Assembly: GCA_044868295.1 (NCBI GenBank)
Contig: JBIOWF010000366.1
Location: 1-24,768, forward strand
DNA from: JBIOWF01 sp044868295
GTDB lineage: Bacteria > Actinomycetota > Actinomycetes > Streptosporangiales > Streptosporangiaceae
Length of the DNA: 24,768 bases
Direction of reading: 5' to 3'
The notes beneath the pieces were generated by a model. That model was given only the letters and a program-made list of their open reading frames with translations. It made no database searches and had not been told where the DNA came from. Below, piece by piece: positions 8,700 through 15,524 of this stretch (its first letter is position 1; each line of letters opens with the position of its first letter). The position numbers were made by a program, and so were the translations under genes.

Positions 8700-9677
8700 T
8701 CACCCCGTAGTCAGTCCGGTAGCTCCCCTGATGTTTCCCTGGTAGACGTAGGTCATCCAGCGGTCGATCTCGGCGAGCACCCGGCCCCGCACGGGTTCGG
8801 GCGAGAGCACGAGGTCGTGCATGCCTCCGGGGACGCGCAGGCACGTCACCCGCGGCCCGATCCGGGTGGACCAGCGGGCGATGTGCTCGGCGTCGAGGAC
8901 GACGTCGGCGCTGTGCGCCTGCGGGATGAAGTCGCGCACCTTCAGCGTCTGCTCGGCGCACAGCACCAGCACCGGAACGTCGACGCCGAGTCCGGCGTGC
9001 AGCCGCCGGTGTGCCCTGCGGATCGCGGCCAGCCACACCGCGTGCACGGGAAAGCCCTCGACCGGCTTCCACGCGAGGTCGTAGTCCCACTCCCCCTCGT
9101 GGTCGCGGTGCAGGCTGGCGCCGTACGCGGTGGCGATGCCCAGAGGCAGCACGGCCGTCGCCGGCAGCCTGGCCAGGACCCCCTTCAAAGCATCGGCGGC
9201 ACCCCTGAGCAGGGCGGGAACATTGAGGTCGAGGAACGGGCTGTTGAGGACGAGGGCGTCGACCAGCCCGCGCCCGCGCACCCGGTCGGCCCAGAGCGCG
9301 GCGACCAGCCCGCCGGTCGAGTGGGCGTTGACGGTCAGTTCGTCGTTGTCCTCGCGGATGATGCGGACGGCTTCGTCGATCTCGGGAAAGTATTCCGTGA
9401 CGCTCCTGACGAGGCCCTTCGTCTGGTGGGGCAGCAGCGACCGGCCGTACTTGCGCAGGTCCAGCGCGTAGAAGCCGATCCCCTGGGCGACGAAGTGATC
9501 GGCCAGATGAGTCTGGAAGAAGTAGTCGGTGAAGCCGTGGATGTAGAGGACGGCCCGCCGCGATCCGGGGGCGGGCCGCCGTACGAGTGTGGCGACGACT
9601 TCGCCTTCCGCGTCATGGCCCATGGGGAGGGTGATGGCCTCGTATTCGGGGCCGAGGATGTCGTGCACGGCCGTCAC
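8700..9677 (-). CDS. Alpha/beta hydrolase (lysophospholipase/monoacylglycerol lipase-like)
   Basis: This is a cytosolic-looking hydrolase of 325 residues with no signal peptide or membrane helix. It has the HG oxyanion motif (YIHGFTDYFFQ, about residues 45-55), nucleophile elbow AHSTGG with S120, a likely acid in VVLDAEH and a C-terminal histidine in GGMHDLVLS. The short cap region and overall order fit the Hydrolase_4 or serine aminopeptidase S33 group that includes monoacylglycerol lipases. The start is GTG at 9677, with AGGGAAG a few bases before it. It ends one base from the stop of the convergent hydrolase at 8698, leaving no room for a terminator between them. A crotonase remnant lies immediately upstream. 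The substrate cannot be told from sequence. Confidence 0.85.
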   Translation of the reverse strand: MTAVHDILGPEYEAITLPMGHDAEGEVVATLVRRPAPGSRRAVLYIHGFTDYFFQTHLADHFVAQGIGFYALDLRKYGRSLLPHQTKGLVRSVTEYFPEIDEAVRIIREDNDELTVNAHSTGGLVAALWADRVRGRGLVDALVLNSPFLDLNVPALLRGAADALKGVLARLPATAVLPLGIATAYGASLHRDHEGEWDYDLAWKPVEGFPVHAVWLAAIRRAHRRLHAGLGVDVPVLVLCAEQTLKVRDFIPQAHSADVVLDAEHIARWSTRIGPRVTCLRVPGGMHDLVLSPEPVRGRVLAEIDRWMTYVYQGNIRGATGLTTG

Positions 9678-9898
9678 GGTACTTCCCTGGAGTTAACGGG
9701 ACGGAACTGGACGAAGTCGGGTGCGCACTGGACCACGCCTGCCGGGAAGCCCTGAACGACATTCACGGCCTCGTCGGCATCGGCCAGGTCAAATGCCCGT
9801 ATTAACTCGCCTCGCATCGAACGCGCGAGGGCGTTCCGGCAATGTGGGCGATTCAATGAGACGGTGGCCCAGCCGTATTCGATCTCGGTGAAAGCCAT
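9674..9898 (-). pseudogene. Enoyl-CoA hydratase/isomerase (crotonase) remnant, N-terminal stub
   Basis: From the ATG at 9898 the frame reads MAFTEIEYG, WATVSLNRP, RNAL and GELIRAFDLADADEAVNVV. This is the start of a crotonase-fold protein (family pattern: VATITLNRP, NAL, ELI-AFD-AD-D-AVRVV). It stops after 74 codons, while intact members have about 260 residues. The oxyanion-hole region and catalytic glutamates are absent, and the last 25 codons do not look like the family. A small deletion near the YGW junction also seems to have removed a few residues. The end overlaps the start of the hydrolase gene by 4 bases. I read it as a deletion derivative with no crotonase activity. Confidence 0.65.
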
Positions 9899-9948
9899 GC
9901 ACCGAACCATATTCCAGTTCGGGCCGGACATGTTGTTGGGGTGTTCTG

Positions 9949-11310
9949 GTGACGAGGTCTGAGAGAGGCGCGGCCGGCCTGATCGGCTGGACGGCGCTGT
10001 CCATCGTGCTCCCGGGAGCCGCACATCTGCGGGCCGGCTGGAAACGCACAGGATTCGCGCTGGTCGGGGCTTATCTGGTGATCCTCTCCGGTTCCGGGGT
10101 CATCGCACTGACCGCCGACGCCGCCTTGGCCGGGCGGGCGCTCAACTGGCTCGACCAGATCATCGTGATCGCGCTGATGGCCGCGGTGGCCTGGTTCGCC
10201 CTGGTCGTCCACTCGTTCGTGGTCCTGCGGCCGGGCACGCCGTCCCGGACCGGGCAGATCGTCGGCGGTGTGGCCGCCGGCATCCTGTCGATCACGGTCG
10301 TGCTGCCGTTCACGCTGGCCGCCGAGTACGTGGCCGTCTCCAAGCGCACCATCGACAGGGTCTTCAAAGCGCCGGCCGTGCCGGTGCGGCGGGACGACCC
10401 GTGGGCCGGCCGGGACCGCGTCAACGTGCTGCTGCTGGGCGGCGACTGGGGCAGCGACCGGGTCGGCATGCGTACCGACAGCATCAACGTGGCCAGCGTG
10501 GACGTCCGCACCGGAAACACCGTGCTGCTGTGCCTGCCGCGAAACCTGGAGCACGTCCGCTTCCCTCCGGGCAGCCCCATGGAGCAGCGCTTCCCCTACG
10601 GGTTCCAGCTGCCCGAGTACAAGCCGGGCTGGCGCGAGGACCTGCTGTTCTCCGTCTGGCAGTACGCCGACGAGCACCCCGAGCTCTTCGGCGGCCGCAA
10701 GCACATGGGGGCCGAGGCGCTGAAGGAGGCCATCGGATACACGCTCGGCCTCAAGATCGACTGGTACACGCTCGTCAACATCTGGGGCTTCGCCAAGATC
10801 ATTGATGCTCTGGGCGGGCTCGTGCTCACCGTCGATCATGACATCGTGTTCGGGAAGTACGACGAGGGCGTCGTCCGGGCGGGCACCCGCAGGCTCAACG
10901 GAGCCGACGCGCTCTGGTTCGCCCGCTCCCGCACCTTCAGCGATGACTTCGGCCGGATGCGCCGCCAGCGGTGCGTCTTCAGCGCGCTGCTCGACCAGGC
11001 GGACCCGGCGACCGTTCTGACCCGCTTCAACGAGGTCGCCGCGGCCACCCGGCGGATAGTCCGCACCGACATACCGCGGCCGATGCTGGAGCATCTGGTC
11101 CCCCTGGCACTGAAGGTCAAGCACGCGGCCGTGACCAGCGTCCAGTTCATGCCGCCGCTGATCAGCACAAGCCAGCCGGACTGGGCCGAGATCCGCCGGC
11201 TGGCCGCCAAGGCGATCCGCGACTCCGTCGCACCCGTCAAGCGCAAGCCGCGCAAACACGCCATCGCGCCCGCAGCGAGCGCGCTCAACGAGGGCTGCGG
11301 CGCCGTCTGA
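9949..11310 (+). CDS. LytR-CpsA-Psr (LCP) family cell-wall glycopolymer ligase
   Basis: LCP proteins transfer undecaprenyl-phosphate-linked glycopolymers onto peptidoglycan at the outer membrane face. This protein has 453 residues. It has a membrane region of about four hydrophobic segments (about 11-25, 36-55, 68-93, 103-125), more than the single anchor of most LCP proteins. The LCP domain then covers about 157-370: VNVLLLGGD, GMRTDSINVASV with the conserved Arg and Asp, LPRNL, DALGGLVLTVD, and LNGADALWFARSR. The tail after about 420 is basic. The start is GTG at 9949, with GGGG 7 bases before it. It stands alone in its orientation, with a crotonase remnant upstream on the other strand and a transposase remnant downstream. 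The acceptor polymer is unknown. Confidence 0.9.
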   Translation: MTRSERGAAGLIGWTALSIVLPGAAHLRAGWKRTGFALVGAYLVILSGSGVIALTADAALAGRALNWLDQIIVIALMAAVAWFALVVHSFVVLRPGTPSRTGQIVGGVAAGILSITVVLPFTLAAEYVAVSKRTIDRVFKAPAVPVRRDDPWAGRDRVNVLLLGGDWGSDRVGMRTDSINVASVDVRTGNTVLLCLPRNLEHVRFPPGSPMEQRFPYGFQLPEYKPGWREDLLFSVWQYADEHPELFGGRKHMGAEALKEAIGYTLGLKIDWYTLVNIWGFAKIIDALGGLVLTVDHDIVFGKYDEGVVRAGTRRLNGADALWFARSRTFSDDFGRMRRQRCVFSALLDQADPATVLTRFNEVAAATRRIVRTDIPRPMLEHLVPLALKVKHAAVTSVQFMPPLISTSQPDWAEIRRLAAKAIRDSVAPVKRKPRKHAIAPAASALNEGCGAV

Positions 11311-11320
11311 TCGAAACACT

Positions 11321-11349
11321 TGGGGCGCGGGCCTCGCTCAGCCGCCCCA
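11321..11349 (+). terminator. Possible terminator hairpin after the LCP gene
   Basis: TGGGGCG at 11321-11327 pairs with CGCCCCA at 11343-11349, giving a 7-bp stem and a 15-base loop, 11 bases after the LCP stop. No T-run follows, only CAAAA. The loop is long, so this is a weak candidate. Confidence 0.3.
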
Positions 11350-11399
11350 CAAAATCGCCGAGTATCCGCTTCGGGCGCCAGCCCAGCGCGCTCAAGGCC

Positions 11400-11523
11400 C
11401 GCCTCGACCCGCTTTGATGCTCGTCACCGCGCCGTCGCCACCAGATACGGCCAACTCGCCGTCCGCTACGAAGCCATCCTCCACATCACCGTCATCAACG
11501 ACGGGCTCCTGACCTCACTTTGA
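11400..11523 (+). pseudogene. Transposase C-terminal remnant
   Basis: A frame ending at the stop 11521-11523 reads STRFDARHRAVATRYGQLAV then RYEAILHITVINDGLL. This resembles the C-terminal end of IS5-type DDE transposases of actinomycetes (pattern 'FRAVATRYDK-A-RY-A'). Nothing of the DDE catalytic region precedes it, and the preceding 90 bases carry only unrelated proline/serine-rich readings. It fills most of the gap between the LCP gene and the enolase-family gene. The piece marks an old insertion followed by deletion. Confidence 0.6.
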
Positions 11524-11531
11524 GACAGGCG

Positions 11532-12536
11532 CTAGGCGCGGAAGGATTCCTTGGCGAGGCGGCGGAGCCGTTCCTCGTCGACGGTGTGGCCGAGGCCCGG
11601 CTGGGTGAGCGGCACGGCGACGACCCCGCCCGAGGCGCCGACCGGAGGGATGACGATCTGGGCGCTGCGCGGCGGCTCGGCCACGTCGCTGGGCAGCGTG
11701 CAGCCCGGCAGGCTCGCCACAGCCACCGTGGCGGCCCGGGCCAGCCCCACGCCCAGGCCTCCGGCGCACGTGATGCCCCATCCGGCTTCGACGGCAAGGT
11801 CGTGCGCGAGCCGTACGGAGCCGAGAGAACCGAACCCTGAAGGGCGCAGCAGCAGCGACCGGCCCGCGTGCGCGGCGACGGCCTCCTCCAGCTCGGCCAC
11901 GGAACGAACCTCGACCGCGACCGCGGCGGAAACCCGGTCCTGGAGCTCGGCGCTCGTCAGGAGGTCCCTGAACGGACGCTCGATCGCGACCAGGCCATAT
12001 GAGTCCAGAGCCTCCAGCTGCGAGATCTCGGTGTAGGCGCCGTGCCCGTCCACGGCGATCGCCAGCCCCGGATAGGCCGCCCGTACGGCCCGCAGCGGCT
12101 CGACGTCCCACCCCGGATGGACGTCGATCGTCACGTGGGCGTATCCGGCGCAGACATGCCGGTTCACCCGGGCGACCATGCTCTCCAGGGACCGCTCCGC
12201 GGCCAGCCGCACGGTCGCGATCAGAGAGGTGCGGGTGCCGCCCAGGGCGTGTGCCAGCGGCACGCCGTTCATCCGGGTCCACAGGTCCCAGCAGGCCATG
12301 TCGGCGGCCGTGCCGCCGGGGATGTCGCCGAGCTCCGACGGGTGCTCCCAGTCGACTCCGATCAGCGCGGCGGCCAGCGACTCCTCCAGCGCGGACCACA
12401 CCTTCTCAGGCGCCTGCACGACCTCGCCCCAGCCGACCATCCCGCCGTAGTCGGTGAGCCGGACCAGGATGCTCTCGGGGCGCCTGCCGTACGGCAGGGT
12501 CAGCCTGAAGACCTCGAGCTCCCGGACGCGCGGCAA
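11532..12536 (-). CDS. Enolase-superfamily protein, NSAR/o-succinylbenzoate synthase-like, with altered active site
   Basis: The protein has 334 residues with an N-terminal capping domain and a TIM barrel. It resembles N-succinylamino acid racemase/MenC-2 proteins: PGWDVEPLRAVR, VDGHGAY, ALDSYGLVAIERP, and GLARAATVAVASLPG. Metal ligands appear kept or conservatively changed: D163, E186, and E209 at the usual Asp. The two lysines of the family KxK motif align with T136 and D138, and the opposite catalytic lysine aligns with R231 (LLLRPSG). Family racemase or synthase chemistry is therefore doubtful. The TTG start at 12536 is supported by GAGGGGGA 4 bases upstream. It follows the MFS gene by 14 bp and is presumably in one operon with it. 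It may be a divergent enzyme or a non-catalytic relative. Confidence 0.8.
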   Translation of the reverse strand: MPRVRELEVFRLTLPYGRRPESILVRLTDYGGMVGWGEVVQAPEKVWSALEESLAAALIGVDWEHPSELGDIPGGTAADMACWDLWTRMNGVPLAHALGGTRTSLIATVRLAAERSLESMVARVNRHVCAGYAHVTIDVHPGWDVEPLRAVRAAYPGLAIAVDGHGAYTEISQLEALDSYGLVAIERPFRDLLTSAELQDRVSAAVAVEVRSVAELEEAVAAHAGRSLLLRPSGFGSLGSVRLAHDLAVEAGWGITCAGGLGVGLARAATVAVASLPGCTLPSDVAEPPRSAQIVIPPVGASGGVVAVPLTQPGLGHTVDEERLRRLAKESFRA

Positions 12537-12550
12537 TGAATCCCCCTCGG

Positions 12551-14074
12551 TTAGACCTCCATGGTGCCCGTTGCGGGGGCGTGCTCAAAACGCCCGGCGA
12601 CGAGAGTCCCGGCGGCGGCCATGAGCACGATCAGAGCGAAGCACGCCACGTACACCGCCGCCGTCCCGTGGAACGCGGTGAACAGCGCGCCGGTGACGGC
12701 GACCGCGACGATCGAGAAGACCGACTCGCCGATGGTCAGCGAGGCGCTGTTCTCGCCCTGCTCGCCCGGCGCGGACAGCTCCAGCATCAGCACCGACAGG
12801 GTCGGATAGACCATGCCGACGCCGAGCCCGGCGACGACCCAGCCGGCGAACGCGACCCACACCGGCACCTGGTGGAAAACGGTCAGCCCGGTGAGCGTGA
12901 TCCCGGCCGCGATCAGCGTCGTGCCGGCGCGCAGGAACAGCACCCGGCCGTACGGCCACCGCCCCTGGATCCACGAGCCGAGCGACCAGGCCAGCGCGCC
13001 GCCGGTCAGCGCGAGGCCCGCCTGCGTCGTGGTGAGGCCGCGCTCCTGCGTGAGCGTCAGCGGCACGAAGACCTCGGCGGCGAAGAACGAACCGGCGGCG
13101 AGACCGCGCAGCGCGACGACGCCGGGCAGGCCGCGGGCGGCCCGCAGCGTTCCCGGAGGAAGCAGCCTGGGCAGCGACACGGCCAGCACGGCCAGGCCGG
13201 CGAACACGAGTGCGAGGCCGGTCCCGCGCAGGCCGCTGCCGTACTGCAGCAGGGCCGCGCCGACGGCCGCCAGCGTGCCCCAGGCCAGGCGCGTCAGGAA
13301 GGCGCGGTCCGCGTCACCGCTCCGGTCGTCCGGCGCGACAGACGGCCCGGCCGGCCCGCCGCCGCCGGGCCGATCACCGGGCCCATCACCAGGAATCGGT
13401 GTTGATCCGGCCATTTCGCCGCCCGGCCGATCGCCGGGAATCGGCGTCGATCCGGCCGATCCGCCGCCCGGCCGATCACCGGGCACGGGCGTCGATCCGG
13501 CCGATCCGCGGCGCAGCACGAGCGCGGCGGGCGCGGCGAGTATCGGCACGCCGAGGAAGACCCACCGCCAGCCCAGGTGCTCGGTGACGAATCCGGTGAT
13601 GGCCGGGCCGACGACGGAGGGCAGCACCCACGCGGCGGCGAGCAGGGAGAAGACCCGTGGATGCATCTCGGCGGGATACACGCGGGCGACCACGACATAG
13701 ATGGCGACGCCGAAGAGCCCGCCGCCGAGACCCTGCAGGAACCTGCCGGCGAGGAACACGTCCATCGTGGGCGCCGCGCCGGCGACCACCAGGCCCGCCA
13801 TGAAGCCGGCCAGCCCGGTCCACAAGGGGGCGCCGGGGCCCCGCACGTCGCTCCAGCGCCCGCCCACCACAGTCGCGATCACACTCGCCGCCAGGCCGCC
13901 GCTGAAGGCGAGGCCGTAAAGGTGGTATCCGTCGAGCTCACGGCCCACGACGGGCATCGCCGTCGCCACCGCGAGGTATTCGAACGCGGTCAGCATGATG
14001 AGTGCGACCATGCCGATGCTGAGAGCGCGGTAACGCCGGGCGAATACAGGCGGTGCGGTCACTACTGAAGTCAC
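12551..14074 (-). CDS. MFS transporter, multidrug efflux-like (14-helix/EmrB-like appearance)
   Basis: This is a proton-driven membrane exporter of the major facilitator superfamily. From the chosen GTG at 14074 the protein has 507 residues. The N-terminal half has helix 1 (LSIGMVALIMLTAFEYLAVA), GGRWSDVRG in the loop 2-3 motif-A position, and a motif-C-like stretch (WVLPSVVGPAITG). A central loop of about 70 residues contains Gly/Pro/Asp tandem repeats, and a second helix bundle follows. Alternative starts are GTG 14137 (adds 21 residues, no spaced Shine-Dalgarno) and GTG 14062. Helix 1 begins about 20 residues after 14074. The enolase-like gene follows after 14 bp and may act on a transported compound or its precursor. 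The substrate is unknown. Confidence 0.85.
   Translation of the reverse strand: MTSVVTAPPVFARRYRALSIGMVALIMLTAFEYLAVATAMPVVGRELDGYHLYGLAFSGGLAASVIATVVGGRWSDVRGPGAPLWTGLAGFMAGLVVAGAAPTMDVFLAGRFLQGLGGGLFGVAIYVVVARVYPAEMHPRVFSLLAAAWVLPSVVGPAITGFVTEHLGWRWVFLGVPILAAPAALVLRRGSAGSTPVPGDRPGGGSAGSTPIPGDRPGGEMAGSTPIPGDGPGDRPGGGGPAGPSVAPDDRSGDADRAFLTRLAWGTLAAVGAALLQYGSGLRGTGLALVFAGLAVLAVSLPRLLPPGTLRAARGLPGVVALRGLAAGSFFAAEVFVPLTLTQERGLTTTQAGLALTGGALAWSLGSWIQGRWPYGRVLFLRAGTTLIAAGITLTGLTVFHQVPVWVAFAGWVVAGLGVGMVYPTLSVLMLELSAPGEQGENSASLTIGESVFSIVAVAVTGALFTAFHGTAAVYVACFALIVLMAAAGTLVAGRFEHAPATGTMEV
13379..13505 (-). repeat. 45-bp in-frame tandem repeats in the MFS central loop
   Basis: Units at 13461-13505 and 13416-13460 encode SAGSTPVPGDRPGGG-like and SAGSTPIPGDRPGG-like 15-mers. 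A degenerate third unit (MAGSTPIPGDGPGD) occupies about 13379-13415. The array lies in the cytoplasmic loop between the two helix bundles, where extra length can be tolerated. Confidence 0.85.
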
Positions 14075-14120
14075 CTGATGGACATTACGGATCGGGAGTA
14101 TCGGCCACCATCGGCCCTTG

Positions 14121-14208
14121 GACCTAGGTCTGGCCACTCCCCAGGCCTGTCACTCTCTAGGCCTGGCACGGTCTGGCACTCCCTAGGCCTGGCACGGTCT
14201 GGCACTCC
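14121..14208. repeat. 26-bp tandem repeat between the MFS gene and the VWA gene
   Basis: Two identical 26-bp units, CTAGGCCTGGCACGGTCTGG plus CACTCC, occupy 14157-14182 and 14183-14208. The next CTA at 14209 is the complement of the VWA stop codon. A degenerate copy with CCTAGGTCTGGCCACTCC lies at about 14122-14140, followed by AGGCCTGTCACTCT to 14156. CCTAGG palindromes recur in phase. This is the leader of the MFS operon and the trailer of the five-gene cassette. Confidence 0.85.
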
Positions 14209-15378
14209 CTAGGGCCGGGCGACCCGCTCCGCCCAGGCCGCGATGTCCCGGCGCTCGATGGCGGCGGCCATCAGATCGGGGAACGCATCGGGAGTGCAGG
14301 CGAACGCGGGCACCCCCAGGGCGGCGAGCGCCGCGGCGTTGTCATGGTCGTACGAAGGCGTGCCCTCGTCGGACAGGGCCGGCAGCACGATCACCTGGAC
14401 TCCGGCAGCGGTCATGGCCGCCACCCGCCGCAGCATCTCCTCCCGGACGCCGCCCTCGTAGAGGTCGCTGATCAGGATGAAGATGGAGTCGCCGGGCCTG
14501 GTGATGAGGCCCTGCGAGTACGCGATGGCCCGGTTGATGTCGGTGCCGCCGCCGAGCTGGGTCCCGAAGAGCAACTCCACGGGATCATGGAGCTGATCGG
14601 TCAGGTCGACAACTGCGGTGTCGAACACGACGATGCTCGTCTTGAGGGAGCGCATCGACGCCAGCACCGCGCCGAACACGCTCGAGTAGACGACCGACGC
14701 CGCCATCGAACCGCTCTGGTCGACGCAGAGGACCACCTCTCGTTGCACCGCCCGCTGCCGGCGTGCGTAGCCGACCAGCCGGGACGGGACCACCGTGCGC
14801 CGGTCCGGCAGGTAGTTGGCGAGGTTGGCGCGGATCGTCCGGTCCCAGTCGATGTCCGCCGCCCGGCGCGGCCGGTGGGTACGCGCCGACCGGTCCAGCG
14901 CGCCGGTGACCGCCGCCCGGGTCCGCTGCGCGAGCCTCTTCTCCAGCTCGGAGACCACCTTCCGGACGACCGCCCGCGCGGACTCGCGGGCCTTCTCGGG
15001 CATCACCCGGTTGAGTGAGAGCAGTGTCCCGACCAGGTGGACGTCCGGCTCGACCGCGTCCAGCATCTCCGGTTCCAGCAGCAGCCTGGTCAGGTCGAGC
15101 CGCTCGATCGCGTCCTTCTGCATGACCTGGACCACCGTCGACGGGAAGTAGGCGCGGATGTCCCCCAGCCACCGGGCGACCCTGGGCGCGGACGCGCCGA
15201 GACCCGCGGACCGCCGGCCGCCGCCGGGTCCCTGGTCGTAGAGGGCGGCCAGCGCGGCGTCCATCTGCGCGTCACCGGCGCTCAGCCCGGCGCCCTGCCC
15301 CGCTCCCAGGCCGCCACCCGGCGCCGAGTCCGCCTCACCGCCCAGCACCAGCCGCCACCGGCGCATCCGCTCGTCCAT
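14209..15378 (-). CDS. VWA domain protein of the MoxR/DUF5682 cassette
   Basis: The protein has 389 residues. The N-terminal helical half (about 65-215) contains APRVARWLGDIRAYFP and DIDWDRTIRANL. The C-terminal von Willebrand factor A domain starts at about 214 with a complete MIDAS: DQSGS (D220, S222, S224), GGGTD (T279) and ISDLYEGG (D305). In MoxR systems the VWA protein usually binds metal and links the AAA+ ring to a client. It is the last gene of the five-gene minus-strand cassette. I chose ATG 15378 because GGGAG sits 7 bases before it and conserved sequence (MDERMRRWRLVLGG) starts there. An alternative GTG at 15528 overlaps the DUF5682 stop (GTGA) and would add 50 residues of low conservation. 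Confidence 0.88.
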   Translation of the reverse strand: MDERMRRWRLVLGGEADSAPGGGLGAGQGAGLSAGDAQMDAALAALYDQGPGGGRRSAGLGASAPRVARWLGDIRAYFPSTVVQVMQKDAIERLDLTRLLLEPEMLDAVEPDVHLVGTLLSLNRVMPEKARESARAVVRKVVSELEKRLAQRTRAAVTGALDRSARTHRPRRAADIDWDRTIRANLANYLPDRRTVVPSRLVGYARRQRAVQREVVLCVDQSGSMAASVVYSSVFGAVLASMRSLKTSIVVFDTAVVDLTDQLHDPVELLFGTQLGGGTDINRAIAYSQGLITRPGDSIFILISDLYEGGVREEMLRRVAAMTAAGVQVIVLPALSDEGTPSYDHDNAAALAALGVPAFACTPDAFPDLMAAAIERRDIAAWAERVARP

Positions 15379-15524
15379 CAGTTCTCCCGAAGGTGCTTCC
15401 CGGTTTACCCGGCGGGGGAACCGCATCCCCGATTCGGTTTCAATGTCTGACACGGGCAGGGCTTGTCCGTCGCCTACCTCAGCCGAGGGAAGCGAGAAGC
15501 CGCTCTCTTCAGGGAGTGGAGGAG

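Noticed and set aside
8691..8744. Near repeat GTTCCCTTGGTAG and GTTTCCCTGGTAG at the convergent hydrolase ends
   Set aside because: It is only about 12 bases, imperfect, and without hairpin structure, so it is likely chance.
9853..11319. A 488-residue minus-strand open frame under the LCP gene
   Set aside because: The sense-strand LCP motifs are clear, and the antisense reading is His/Asp/Gln/Arg-rich noise.
11532..12536. Naming the enolase-family gene menC
   Set aside because: Catalytic lysines are missing and there is no menaquinone gene nearby, so the specific name is unsupported.
14157..14208. CRISPR-like repeat
   Set aside because: Units are contiguous with no spacers, so this is a tandem repeat.
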